The position numbers were made by a program, and so were the translations under genes. The notes beneath the pieces were generated by a model. That model was not told where the DNA came from, searched no databases, and saw only the letters and a list, made by a program, of their open reading frames with translations. From Deltaproteobacteria bacterium (GTDB lineage: Bacteria; Myxococcota_A; Polyangia; DRWM01; JAAZOP01), in the NCBI GenBank assembly GCA_016218815.1, contig JACRCX010000060.1, forward strand, positions 1 to 64,000: 64,000 bases of DNA. The letters are read 5' to 3'. This document shows positions 7,613 to 15,620 of the stretch, piece after piece (positions within the stretch are counted from its first letter, which is position 1; the number at the start of each line of letters is the position of its first letter).

Positions 7613-8961
7613 GACACCACTCCCTTCGCCTTCAGCTCGGCGATGCGCGCGTCGTCGTAGCCGAGCAGACCGTGGAGGACCTCGGCCGTGTGCTGGCCCA
7701 GCAGCGGCGGCGGGCTGATGCCCGGCGCGGGCTTCGGCGTCAGCTTCACGGGGTCGCCGATCATCTTGAGCGTGCCGCAGCGCGGGTGCTCGACGTTCAC
7801 CACCATCTCCCGCGCCAGGACCTGCGGGTCCTCGAAGACCTGGTCGATCGACAGGATCGGCGCGGAGGGGATCTCCTTCTCCCACAATGCCTTGATCCAC
7901 TCGGCCTGCGTCTTCTGCAGGAACTTCTCCTGGAGCAGCCGGTTGCACTCGTCGCGGTTCGTGAGGCGCGCCGCCGAGTTGACGAAGCGGGGGTCGTCGG
8001 CGATCTCGGGCAGGCCGACCACCTCGCACAGGCTCTTCCAGAATTTCTCCACGAAGATGGCGACGGTGATGGGCTGGTCCCTGGTGGCGAAGGCGCCGTA
8101 GGGCACCACGGACATGTGGCCCGAGCCGATCGGACCGGAGATCTGGCCGCCGGTGAAGTAGTACTGCGCCATGTAGTTGAGCATCGAGATCAGGCAATCG
8201 AGCAGCGCGACCTCGATCCGCCGGCCCGTGCCGGTGCGCTGCCGCTCCACGAGCGCGGCGCTGATCGAGTAGACGGCGAACATGGAGCCGGCCAGGTCCC
8301 CCATGGGGATGCCCAGGCGCACGGGGACGCGGCCGGGCTCGCCGGTCACGCTCATCGCGCCGGCCAACGCCTGGATCGTGAGGTCGAACGCCGGCAGCTC
8401 GCGGTACGGCCCGACCTCGCCGAACGAGCTGATCGTGCAGCAGACGATGCGCGGGTTGAGCTGCGAGAGCGTCTTCCAGTCGGCCCCCAGCTTCTCCAGG
8501 ATGCCGGGGCGGAAGTTGTCGAAGACGACGTCGGCGTGCCGGACCAGCTCGTGGAAGACCTTGCGGCCCTCCGCGTGCTTCAAGTTGAGCGTCACGCTGC
8601 GCTTGTTGCGGTTGATCGACAGGAAGTAGGCGCTCTCGCCGCAGACGAAGTGCGGCGGCATCTTGCGCAGCGGGTCGCCGCCGTCGACCTCCTCGATCTT
8701 GATCACGTCGGCACCCATGTCGCCCAGGAGCATGCCGGCGTAGTCGCCGGTGAGCATGCGCGAGAGATCGAGCACGCGAATGCCGGAGAGGGGGCGATCG
8801 GGACGAAGTTGTTGGTTGTTGGTTGTTGGTTGTTGGTCCGAACAGGTCGGGGACGTGCCGCGTTCTTGGTTGTTGGTTGTTGGTTGTTGGTCCGGACCCA
8901 CGGACACGCCGCCGCCAATTGCGGCCTTCGCCGCGTGCTCCTCCGGCTTCGGCTCGTTCAT
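7609..8961 (-). CDS. CaiB/BaiF family III CoA transferase with repeat-derived N-terminal extension
   Basis: A 450-residue cytosolic enzyme that moves CoA between carboxylic acids. The fold begins at residue 58 (LSGIRVLDLSRMLTGDYAGM); the conserved catalytic Asp of family III is Asp193 in AFDLTIQALAG, and the RPGILEKLG and GxGxxIEVALLD motifs are present. Residues 1-55 are not part of the family: they are low-complexity and include two copies of a Q-Q-P-T-T-N-N-Q peptide encoded by a dispersed nucleotide repeat (8808-8896). The true family start may lie after the repeat, but no better ATG is available and the ATG at 8961 overlaps the mutase stop by 4 bp. Context with a methylmalonyl-CoA-type mutase suggests a dicarboxylic or branched acyl-CoA substrate. 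Confidence 0.88.
   Translation of the reverse strand: MNEPKPEEHAAKAAIGGGVSVGPDQQPTTNNQERGTSPTCSDQQPTTNNQQLRPDRPLSGIRVLDLSRMLTGDYAGMLLGDMGADVIKIEEVDGGDPLRKMPPHFVCGESAYFLSINRNKRSVTLNLKHAEGRKVFHELVRHADVVFDNFRPGILEKLGADWKTLSQLNPRIVCCTISSFGEVGPYRELPAFDLTIQALAGAMSVTGEPGRVPVRLGIPMGDLAGSMFAVYSISAALVERQRTGTGRRIEVALLDCLISMLNYMAQYYFTGGQISGPIGSGHMSVVPYGAFATRDQPITVAIFVEKFWKSLCEVVGLPEIADDPRFVNSAARLTNRDECNRLLQEKFLQKTQAEWIKALWEKEIPSAPILSIDQVFEDPQVLAREMVVNVEHPRCGTLKMIGDPVKLTPKPAPGISPPPLLGQHTAEVLHGLLGYDDARIAELKAKGVVS
8808..8896 (-). repeat. Dispersed repeat, CCAACAA family, two copies inside a gene
   Basis: Two tandem-like arrays of the 7-bp unit CCAACAA (minus-strand sense), at about 8808-8840 and 8863-8896, each beginning with TCCGGACC or TTCGGACC. 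They are translated in frame as N-terminal low-complexity sequence of the CoA transferase. Further copies are at 10561-10593 and 45235-45272. Confidence 0.8.
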
Positions 8962-11264
8962 GAAATTGCCCTCGGCTCCTCGAACTCCCCGAAGACGTCG
9001 CGGAAGACGCCGGCGATCTCGCCGACCGTGGCGTAGGCCTTGACGGCCTCGAGCAGGAACGGCATCAGGTTGGCGGTCCCCTTCGCCTGCGTGCGGAGGG
9101 CGTCAAGCGCCGTGCGGGCGGCGGCGGCGTCGCGCGAAGCCCTGATGCGCCGCAGGCCGGCGATCTTGTCCTCGGCGGCCGCCACGTCGTACGGGTGCAG
9201 CTCGACCTCGCGCTCCTGCTCCGCGATGCGGTGGCGGTTGACGCCGACCACCGGGACGCGCCCGTCGCGGACTTCCTGCTGGCGGCGGTAGGCCTGGACG
9301 GCGACGAGGCGCTGGATCGTGCCGTCGGCGATCTGGCGCACGATGCCGCCGCCCTCGCGCACGCGCCGCATCTCCTCGCGGATGCGCCGCTCCATCTCGC
9401 CGGTCAATGCCTCGACGTAGTACGACCCGCCGAGCGGGTCGACCGTGTCGGACGCCCCCGTCTCCTCGGCGACGATCTGCATCGTGCGCAGGGCGAGGAG
9501 CGAGGCGTGCTCGCTGGGGATGGTGTAGGCCTCGTCGTAGCAGCACAGCGCCATGGTCTGCGTGCCGGAGAGCGCGGAGGCCAGCGCATAGAACGCGCTG
9601 CGCACGATGTTGTTCTCGGGCTGCTCGATCGTGAGGCCGCCGCCGCCCCCGCCGGCGATCATCCGCACGACCATCGAGCGCTCGTCCTTCGCCCCCAGCT
9701 CGTCGCGCATCAGGTGCGCGTACACCCGCCGCCCCGCGCGGAACTTCGCCACCTGCTCGAACAGGTTGCCGTGGATGTCGAAGTTGAACGACAGCCGGGG
9801 GGCGAACTCGTCGATCGGGATCCCCCGCTCCAGCACGCGGCGCGCGTACGCCTCGGCGATTAGGAACGCCCAGGCCATCTCCTGCACCGGCGTCGCCCCC
9901 GACTCCCGCATGTGGTAGCCGCAGACCGAGACCGGGTTGTAGCGCGGCAGCTCCTTCGCGCCGAACTCCACGGTGTCGGCGATCAGCCGCAGCGAAGGCT
10001 CGACCGGGTAGATCCACGTCCCCCGGCCGACATATTCCTTGAGGATGTCGTTCTGCGCCGTGCCGCGGATCTTTTCCCGCGGAACGCCGCGGCGCTCCGC
10101 GACGGCGACGTACATCGCGATCAGGACGGAGGCCAGCGGGTTGATCGTCAGCGAGACGGAGATCTTCGCCAGGTCGATGCCGTCGAACGCCTGCTCCATG
10201 TCGGCCAGGGTGTCGATGGCCATCCCCACCCGCCCGACCTCGCCCTCGGCCCGCGGGTCGTCGGAGTCGAACCCGTTCTGCGTCGGCAGGTCGAACGCGA
10301 CGTTGAGCGCGTTCTGGCCTTGCGAAATGAGCAGCTTGAAGCGGCGGTTGGTGTCCGCCGGCGTGCCGAAGCCGGCGTACTGCCGCATCGTGAACGGCTG
10401 GGCGCGGTACATCAGCGGATGGATGCCGCGCACGAAGGGGAACTGCCCGGGACCGCCCAGGTCGCGAGCGTAGTCCAGCCCCGCGACGTCCTCCGGGCCG
10501 TAGACCGGCTTGACGTCGATGCCGGACTCGAGAAGCACCGGCCGCGAAGCGGTCGGCGCGTTCTTGGTCCTTGGTTCTTGGTTGTTGGTCCGGCCCGGAG
10601 TCCCGGGCGTCCACGCCGGATCCCCCTCTGCGTCTCTGCGTCTCTGCGCGAGATTCCCCCCCGGGGCGTCTCCGGACGCGATTGCATCGCGCCCCGCTGC
10701 CTTGCGGACGCCGGCGACGATGGCGTCGAAGGGGGTCTGCGTGGGGAAGACGGCTGTCGCGCCGGCCTCGCGCACGGCGGCCTCGTCCGGCCGCGGGATG
10801 ACGCCGCCGACGACGATCGGCACCCGGCCGAGACCCCGGGCGCGGAGCGCCTCCGCGACCAGGCGGGTGAGGACCAGGTGCGCGCCGGAGAGGACCGAGA
10901 GGCCGACCACGTCGACCGCCTCGTCCTGCGCCGCCCGCGCGATGCGCTCGGGCGTCTGGTGCAGGCCCGTGTACACGACCTCCATCCCCGCGTCGCGCAG
11001 GGCGAGGGCGACGACCTTGGCGCCGACGTCGTGACCGTCGAGACCCGGCTTGGCGACCAGTACGCGGATCGGTCTTTCGGAGCGGTCCGCTCCTCCCCCG
11101 AGGCGCAGGGGATCGGGTGGCGCGTCGTCGAGGGCTGCGCCCGAGACGATGCGCGGGGGGTCCGGGGGGGACGCAGCGGCCGCTACGGCGGCGGCGTCCG
11201 GGTCCGGTGCCGGCGCGCGGCCAGGCGGTCCCCCCCGGCTGTACGATTTCGGCTTTTCGGGCAT
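8958..11264 (-). CDS. Methylmalonyl-CoA mutase, fused, with N-terminal B12 domain
   Basis: A 768-residue adenosylcobalamin enzyme for carbon-skeleton rearrangement. Order: disordered Pro/Ala leader (1-65); B12-binding domain (66-190) with the axial-His motif D-G-H-D-V-G at 76-81 and the GLSVLSGAH and VVGGVIP segments; a linker (191-245) built from dispersed repeats; then the TIM-barrel mutase domain (246-768) with RQYAGFGTPADTNRR, VAFDLPTQ, QNDILKEY and GGGGGGLTIEQPENN. In the QNDILKEY region an Arg occupies the position that distinguishes methylmalonyl-CoA mutase from isobutyryl-CoA mutase (Gln), favouring methylmalonyl-CoA or a close dicarboxylic substrate. Usual fused mutases carry the B12 domain at the C-terminus; here it is N-terminal as in IcmF, but the IcmF GTPase domain is missing. 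Its stop overlaps the next start (ATGA). Confidence 0.9.
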   Translation of the reverse strand: MPEKPKSYSRGGPPGRAPAPDPDAAAVAAAASPPDPPRIVSGAALDDAPPDPLRLGGGADRSERPIRVLVAKPGLDGHDVGAKVVALALRDAGMEVVYTGLHQTPERIARAAQDEAVDVVGLSVLSGAHLVLTRLVAEALRARGLGRVPIVVGGVIPRPDEAAVREAGATAVFPTQTPFDAIVAGVRKAAGRDAIASGDAPGGNLAQRRRDAEGDPAWTPGTPGRTNNQEPRTKNAPTASRPVLLESGIDVKPVYGPEDVAGLDYARDLGGPGQFPFVRGIHPLMYRAQPFTMRQYAGFGTPADTNRRFKLLISQGQNALNVAFDLPTQNGFDSDDPRAEGEVGRVGMAIDTLADMEQAFDGIDLAKISVSLTINPLASVLIAMYVAVAERRGVPREKIRGTAQNDILKEYVGRGTWIYPVEPSLRLIADTVEFGAKELPRYNPVSVCGYHMRESGATPVQEMAWAFLIAEAYARRVLERGIPIDEFAPRLSFNFDIHGNLFEQVAKFRAGRRVYAHLMRDELGAKDERSMVVRMIAGGGGGGLTIEQPENNIVRSAFYALASALSGTQTMALCCYDEAYTIPSEHASLLALRTMQIVAEETGASDTVDPLGGSYYVEALTGEMERRIREEMRRVREGGGIVRQIADGTIQRLVAVQAYRRQQEVRDGRVPVVGVNRHRIAEQEREVELHPYDVAAAEDKIAGLRRIRASRDAAAARTALDALRTQAKGTANLMPFLLEAVKAYATVGEIAGVFRDVFGEFEEPRAIS
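10561..10663 (-). repeat. Two dispersed repeats forming the mutase interdomain linker
   Basis: 10561-10593 is a degenerate CCAACAA/CCAAGAA array starting at CGGACC. 10624-10663 is a CGCAGAGA array (plus-strand CTCTGCGTCTCTGCGTCTC) followed by a C-rich run. Both are translated without a frameshift and lie exactly between the B12-binding and catalytic domains. Confidence 0.75.
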
Positions 11265-11280
11265 GGCGTTCCTCGCGCGC

Positions 11281-12777
11281 TCAGGGCTCGATGAAGCGCA
11301 GCAGCGTCGGGATGCCGAACCCCGTCCCTCCGCGCGGGGCGTACGACGTGGCCTTCTCGAGGTAGGCGGGGCCGGCGATGTCCAGGTGCAGCCACGGCGT
11401 CTTGTCGACGAAGTGGCGCAGGAAGAGGGCGGCCGTGATCGCGCCGCCGAACTGCTCGCCGACGTTCTTCACGTCGGCGACGTCGCTGTGCAGCATATCC
11501 TTGAGATCCTCGGCCAGCGGGAGGCGCCAGAACTGCTCTCCCGTCGCGGACGCCGCGCGGAGCAGCCGCTCCGTCTCGGGATCGCTGTTGGAGAAGAGGC
11601 CCGCGGCGTAGGGGCCGAGGGCGACCATGCAGGCTCCCGTGAGGGTGGCATGGTCGAGGATCACGGACGGCTCGAGTTTCTTCGCGTAGCCGAGCGTGTC
11701 CGCCAGGATGAGGCGGCCCTCGGCGTCGGTGTTGATGATCTCCACCGTCTTCCCGCCGTAGGCGGCGACGACGTCGCCCGGGCGGGCGGCGGCGCCGCCG
11801 GGCATGTTCTCCGTCGACGGGACGAGCGCGATGACCTCGGCCTTCGGCCGGCGCGCGGCGACCGCGGCCATGAGGCCGATCACGAGCGCACCGCCGGACA
11901 TGTCGCACTTCATGTCCTGCATGCCCTTGGGCGGCTTGAGGCACAGCCCGCCGGAGTCGAACGTGAGGCCCTTGCCGATGAGGACGATGCGCCGTCGGGA
12001 AGGCTTCTCCGGCCGGTAGCGGAGCTGGATGAACCGGAGCTCCTCGCGCGAGCCGGCGTTGACCGCCGCCAGGAGGTTCATCCCCTCGGCGACGATCCGC
12101 TCGCGGTCCCACACCTCGCACTCCAACCCGCCCGTCCGCGCGACCTCCTCGGCCCGCCGAGCCAGCTCGCGCGGCGTCATGACGTTCGGCGGCTCGTTGA
12201 CCAGGTCGCGCGCGAGGTCGACCGCGTCGGCGACCGCGGCCGCTCGCGCCAGCAACTCCTCCAGCCGCGGCGGAGGCGGCAGGCGCCCCGCGGGCGGCGT
12301 GCACACGACCACGGTCTCGACGTCCGCCTTGGGCCTGCGGTCGCCGGTCAGGTAGCGCGCGAACCGGTAGGCGCCCGTGCGCGCCCCGACCATCGCCGCC
12401 TCGAGCCAGGTCGCCGTGTCCAGCCCCGCCAGATCGGGAAACGCCAGCCCGACACGGCGCATGTTCAGGCCGAGCGCGTGGCGTACCGCGGCGGCGGCGA
12501 ACATCCGCACGCGCAGGTAGCCCGGCGCCGCGGTGTCAAGGCCCACCAACAGGATGCGCTTGGCGGGCATCCGGTCGCGACCCGAGAGCGCGAGCTGCTG
12601 CTCCGCCTTGCCCTCGAACAGCTCCTCGTCGGCCAGGGCCGCCAGGTCGACGCCCAGCGTCTTGCCCAGGGGCCCGAGAATCGGATCCTTGGGCGAAGGC
12701 TTCCCCGTCGTCGCCACGGCCAGCAGATCGACCGAACCGTCGAGGGTCGGCCCGCGAACGACCTCGAACTTCAGCAT
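11281..12777 (-). CDS. pepA: Leucyl aminopeptidase (M17 family)
   Basis: A 498-residue cytosolic dizinc aminopeptidase that removes N-terminal residues in peptide turnover. The C-terminal catalytic domain carries the full signature: GKGLTFDSGGLCLKP with the metal-binding Lys and Asp, MKCDMSGGA, and NTDAEGRLILAD with the metal-binding Asp and Glu and catalytic Arg. The N-terminal macro-like domain is shorter and more divergent. The frame is open 10 codons upstream, but GGGAGGGA before the ATG at 12777 (MLKFEVV) makes that the likely start. It ends 16 bp before the mutase start, so it is probably cotranscribed. Confidence 0.93.
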   Translation of the reverse strand: MLKFEVVRGPTLDGSVDLLAVATTGKPSPKDPILGPLGKTLGVDLAALADEELFEGKAEQQLALSGRDRMPAKRILLVGLDTAAPGYLRVRMFAAAAVRHALGLNMRRVGLAFPDLAGLDTATWLEAAMVGARTGAYRFARYLTGDRRPKADVETVVVCTPPAGRLPPPPRLEELLARAAAVADAVDLARDLVNEPPNVMTPRELARRAEEVARTGGLECEVWDRERIVAEGMNLLAAVNAGSREELRFIQLRYRPEKPSRRRIVLIGKGLTFDSGGLCLKPPKGMQDMKCDMSGGALVIGLMAAVAARRPKAEVIALVPSTENMPGGAAARPGDVVAAYGGKTVEIINTDAEGRLILADTLGYAKKLEPSVILDHATLTGACMVALGPYAAGLFSNSDPETERLLRAASATGEQFWRLPLAEDLKDMLHSDVADVKNVGEQFGGAITAALFLRHFVDKTPWLHLDIAGPAYLEKATSYAPRGGTGFGIPTLLRFIEP

Positions 12778-12851
12778 GCGTCCCTCCCTCATCCCCAAGG
12801 CGCCCAATCTCCCACGGAAACGAACCGATCGTCAACGGGTGGCGGAAGGCG

Positions 12852-13499
12852 TCAGCGGCTCCGCCCCACGCCGGCGCGTGCGCAGCGGGCGGCGACGGGA
12901 CAGGTCGAACAGCGCGGCGAAACCGGCTGGCAGACCGACTTGCCGAACAGCACGAGCAGCCGGTTCACGCCGAGCCACCACCGGCGCGGCAGCTTCGCTC
13001 GCAGGACCTGCTCGGTCTCGTCGGGCGCCCGCGTCCGGACGTACCCCCAGCGGTTGGTGATGCGGTGCACGTGGGTGTCGACGCAGATCGCCGGGATGCC
13101 GAAGCCCGCGGAGAGCACGAGGTTGGCGGTCTTGCGCCCGACGCCCGGCAGGGCCAGCAGCGCGTCCATGTCGGGGGGCACCCCGCCGCCGTGGCGCTCG
13201 AGCAGCAGCCGCGACACCTCCCGGAGCTGCTCCGCCTTCCGCCGGTAGAAGCCGACGGGGTAGATGAGGCGTGCGATTTCGGGCGCGGGCAGGGCGAGCA
13301 ATGCCGCGGGATCCGGCGCGCGCGCCAGCAGCCGCCGCGCGGCCGGCTCGGTCGTCTCGTCCTTGGTGCGCAGCGAGAGCAGCGTCGAGACCAGCACGTC
13401 GAACGGGTCGTCCGACACGCGCTCGACCATCCCCTGCGCGTCGCGCCCGAGGTGCCGCTTGACCCGCGAGAGCATCCAGCCGATGTCCGCGTCCCTCAT
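12852..13499 (-). CDS. nth: Endonuclease III (DNA glycosylase/AP lyase)
   Basis: A 215-residue base-excision-repair enzyme that removes oxidised pyrimidines and nicks abasic sites. It has the helix-hairpin-helix LPGVGRKTANLVL (residues 117-129) with catalytic Lys123, the catalytic Asp141 in VDTHVHRITNR, and a C-terminal [4Fe-4S] loop with Cys190, Cys197, Cys200 and Cys206 in the canonical C-x6-C-x2-C-x5-C spacing. All key residues are present. Its ATG overlaps the stop of the upstream Cys-rich protein gene by 4 bp. Confidence 0.95.
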   Translation of the reverse strand: MRDADIGWMLSRVKRHLGRDAQGMVERVSDDPFDVLVSTLLSLRTKDETTEPAARRLLARAPDPAALLALPAPEIARLIYPVGFYRRKAEQLREVSRLLLERHGGGVPPDMDALLALPGVGRKTANLVLSAGFGIPAICVDTHVHRITNRWGYVRTRAPDETEQVLRAKLPRRWWLGVNRLLVLFGKSVCQPVSPRCSTCPVAARCARAGVGRSR

Positions 13500-14446
13500 T
13501 CCCGCCGGCCTTCCTCGCGCTCGTGATCGCAGCCGCAGCCCAGGCACGGGCGTCCCTTGCGCGCCTCGTGCTTGCGGCAGGGAAGGAGTGCGCCGGCGAC
13601 GTCGCGCCGCCGGCCGTGCGCCTGCGTCTCGTTGGGGAGCAGGATCTCGTCGTTGTCGGAGAAGTAGTGCCAGTTGGTGAGCATGCACCCGCCGTCCGCC
13701 TCGGGTCCGGGACACGAGCAGATGGCGTACGGCAGTCCGGCCGCCTCCATGTGCGTGAAAACGACGCCGCGATCGCGGTACATGGCCTCGATCCACGGGT
13801 GGATCAGCCGCCGCTCGACGCTCCAGACCTTGTGGTTTTTCGTCAGTCCCCGGAGCCAGGCACGGTCATAGCCGGCGTGCTCGACGAGGATCTCCCAGTA
13901 CGGCCACGTCGCACGCCACAGCTCGTCGAGCGCCTCGCGGGCGGTACCCTTGCGCCGGACCGTCGCGGCGCGGTCGAGCGCCTTGGCCAGATGCGGGGAG
14001 GTCGCGGCGCGGACCGCCGGATCGCGCCACGCCTGGAGGAGAGGGGCGAGGAGGTCGACGTTCCCGGCCGGCATTGGCGGGCTGTGGTCGTCCTTGACCC
14101 GCCCGGAGGCGCGGCAGGGGCAGCGCGCGAGGTAGACGGCCCGCGCCTCGTCGAGTACCTCGTGCAGGCGCTGGATCGGAATGACGCGGCCGCGGAGCGC
14201 GTAGCGGCCGATGGCCAGCATCACCTCGCGCGCGTGCTGTTCATCGATCTCGTTGAGGCGGTGGATCAGGTCGAGCGCCCCGAAGTGGACGGGATCGGTG
14301 GAGCTGACGCGGCTCTCGAGGATGGCCCGCGCCAGCTTCTGCGCCGTGCGGCGGAGGATCCCCGGCTTCACCTGCCCGGCTCCCGGAACGCGCAGCAGCG
14401 CGTCGAGCACGCGGACATGGAGCGCACGTTCGTCGAGTCGCGTCAC
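13496..14446 (-). CDS. Cys-rich protein of unknown function, possibly Fe-S
   Basis: A 316-residue protein without a signal peptide. The N-terminal half is helical. Cysteines occur in tight groups: R-C-P-C-R near residue 112, I-C-S-C-P-G-P-E plus G-G-C-M near residue 245, then L-P-C and a terminal P-C-L-G-C-G-C-D-H-E. Such C-x-C and C-x2-C clusters with nearby His suggest metal or Fe-S binding, and the PCPCR-type motif recalls helical ferredoxin-like proteins; I do not recognise the family. The GTG start at 14446 was chosen because GTGA overlaps the stop of the upstream lipoprotein gene; the frame is open further upstream but without family-like sequence. Its stop overlaps nth. Confidence 0.7.
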   Translation of the reverse strand: MTRLDERALHVRVLDALLRVPGAGQVKPGILRRTAQKLARAILESRVSSTDPVHFGALDLIHRLNEIDEQHAREVMLAIGRYALRGRVIPIQRLHEVLDEARAVYLARCPCRASGRVKDDHSPPMPAGNVDLLAPLLQAWRDPAVRAATSPHLAKALDRAATVRRKGTAREALDELWRATWPYWEILVEHAGYDRAWLRGLTKNHKVWSVERRLIHPWIEAMYRDRGVVFTHMEAAGLPYAICSCPGPEADGGCMLTNWHYFSDNDEILLPNETQAHGRRRDVAGALLPCRKHEARKGRPCLGCGCDHEREEGRRE

Positions 14447-15549
14447 GGCACCGTGCACCTTGCCGCACGGCCGCTCGGCAGGACGGCGCACGGGCCGAGA
14501 CCCAGGGCGGCGCAGGAAAGGGGCTCGATCCAGCCGTCGAGGCAGGAAACCACGGCCTCGCCGTCGCACGACTCGTCGATGTCGCTGCCGAACAGCGGTA
14601 CCGCCGTGCACTCGTCCCCCGGCGCGACACACCCCGCGTCGCCCGCCCGGTCGCCGCAGGTCCACCGCGGGACGACGTCGTTGCAGTCGATGTCGGCCGA
14701 GGTGCCGCCGATGCAGCCCAGGACCCGGTCGCCGTCGCAGCGGCGGGGGTCGGACGCGTCGGTGCAGGGGCCGCCCGTCCCGGCGCAGTGTCCGCCCGTG
14801 TCGTCCTCGACGCACGCCATGCCGGCGGCACCGCAGAGCGCCAGGCTGATCACGCCGAGGTCGCAGGAGACGACGGTGTCGCCGCGGCAGCCCCAGCGGA
14901 AGGTCTCCGGGTCGCAGGTCCCCAGGCCGCACACGGCAGCGCCGTCACCGTCGAGGTAGCAGCCGAGGCCCAGGCGGGCGCAGTCGAAGACGAAGTCGAT
15001 GGCGCTGGCGCGCGAGCATTGGCGGAGAACGTCGCCGTCGCAACGGTCGGGCGTCGAGAGCGGCACGCACGGCGCCGGCTCCTCGCCGTTCGTCAGGCAG
15101 TCGCGAATTGCAGCGCAGTCGGAGCCGGCGGCGTTGACGCAGACGGCGACGGCGGAGAGCGTGAACCCGATCTCGCGGCCGTTGATGTTGGCGAAGGCCG
15201 AGGTGCAGGTGGCGAGTTGCTGGGGGTTCTCCGCAAAGCAGGCGCGCGTGCGCATGCACGAGGCGACGTGCTCGTCCTTGGTCATCATCGCCACGTCCGG
15301 GACGTCGCCGTCCCACGCCGTCCACTCGGCCCCCACCTCGTCGCCGTCCGCGTCGCCGCCGTCCTCCGCGGTCCCGTCGGCCTCCCCCCCCGCGTCGTCC
15401 CCGGCCGCATCGTCCGGCGCGCCCTCGCCGTCCGGCTCGTCGGCGGCCTCCGGGCCCGTCGCATGCTCCGCCGCGTCGTCCGTGGGGGAGCCGCCGCCGC
15501 AGCCGGCGAGGGCGAGGAGCAGGAGGCCGGGGGCGAGCGGGCGCAGCAT
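14443..15549 (-). CDS. Cys-rich lipoprotein of unknown function
   Basis: A 368-residue predicted surface lipoprotein. Signal peptide with lipobox LALAGC, then an Asp/Glu/Gly/Ala linker of about 70 residues, then a Cys-rich region with repeated R-C-D-G-D-(x)-V-(x)2-C modules (CDGDVLRQC, CRGDTVVSC, CDGDRVLGC, CDGEAVVSC), each about 45 residues, probably disulphide-stapled. I know this repeat style from myxobacterial surface proteins but cannot name a function. TATCCT 8 bp upstream of the ATG suggests an internal leaderless promoter within the large gene block. Confidence 0.78.
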   Translation of the reverse strand: MLRPLAPGLLLLALAGCGGGSPTDDAAEHATGPEAADEPDGEGAPDDAAGDDAGGEADGTAEDGGDADGDEVGAEWTAWDGDVPDVAMMTKDEHVASCMRTRACFAENPQQLATCTSAFANINGREIGFTLSAVAVCVNAAGSDCAAIRDCLTNGEEPAPCVPLSTPDRCDGDVLRQCSRASAIDFVFDCARLGLGCYLDGDGAAVCGLGTCDPETFRWGCRGDTVVSCDLGVISLALCGAAGMACVEDDTGGHCAGTGGPCTDASDPRRCDGDRVLGCIGGTSADIDCNDVVPRWTCGDRAGDAGCVAPGDECTAVPLFGSDIDESCDGEAVVSCLDGWIEPLSCAALGLGPCAVLPSGRAARCTVP

Positions 15550-15557
15550 CGGGCCCG

Positions 15558-15563
15558 AGGATA
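15558..15563 (-). promoter_or_regulatory. -10 element of an internal leaderless promoter
   Basis: TATCCT on the minus strand, 8 bp before the ATG at 15549, with TGGCCA 17 bp upstream as a weak -35. No Shine-Dalgarno is present at this start. Confidence 0.4.
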
Positions 15564-15620
15564 CCCAACGACCCGGCGCGTGGCCAGGAGACTCGTCGGG
15601 CGGACGTCCGATGGCCGCGC

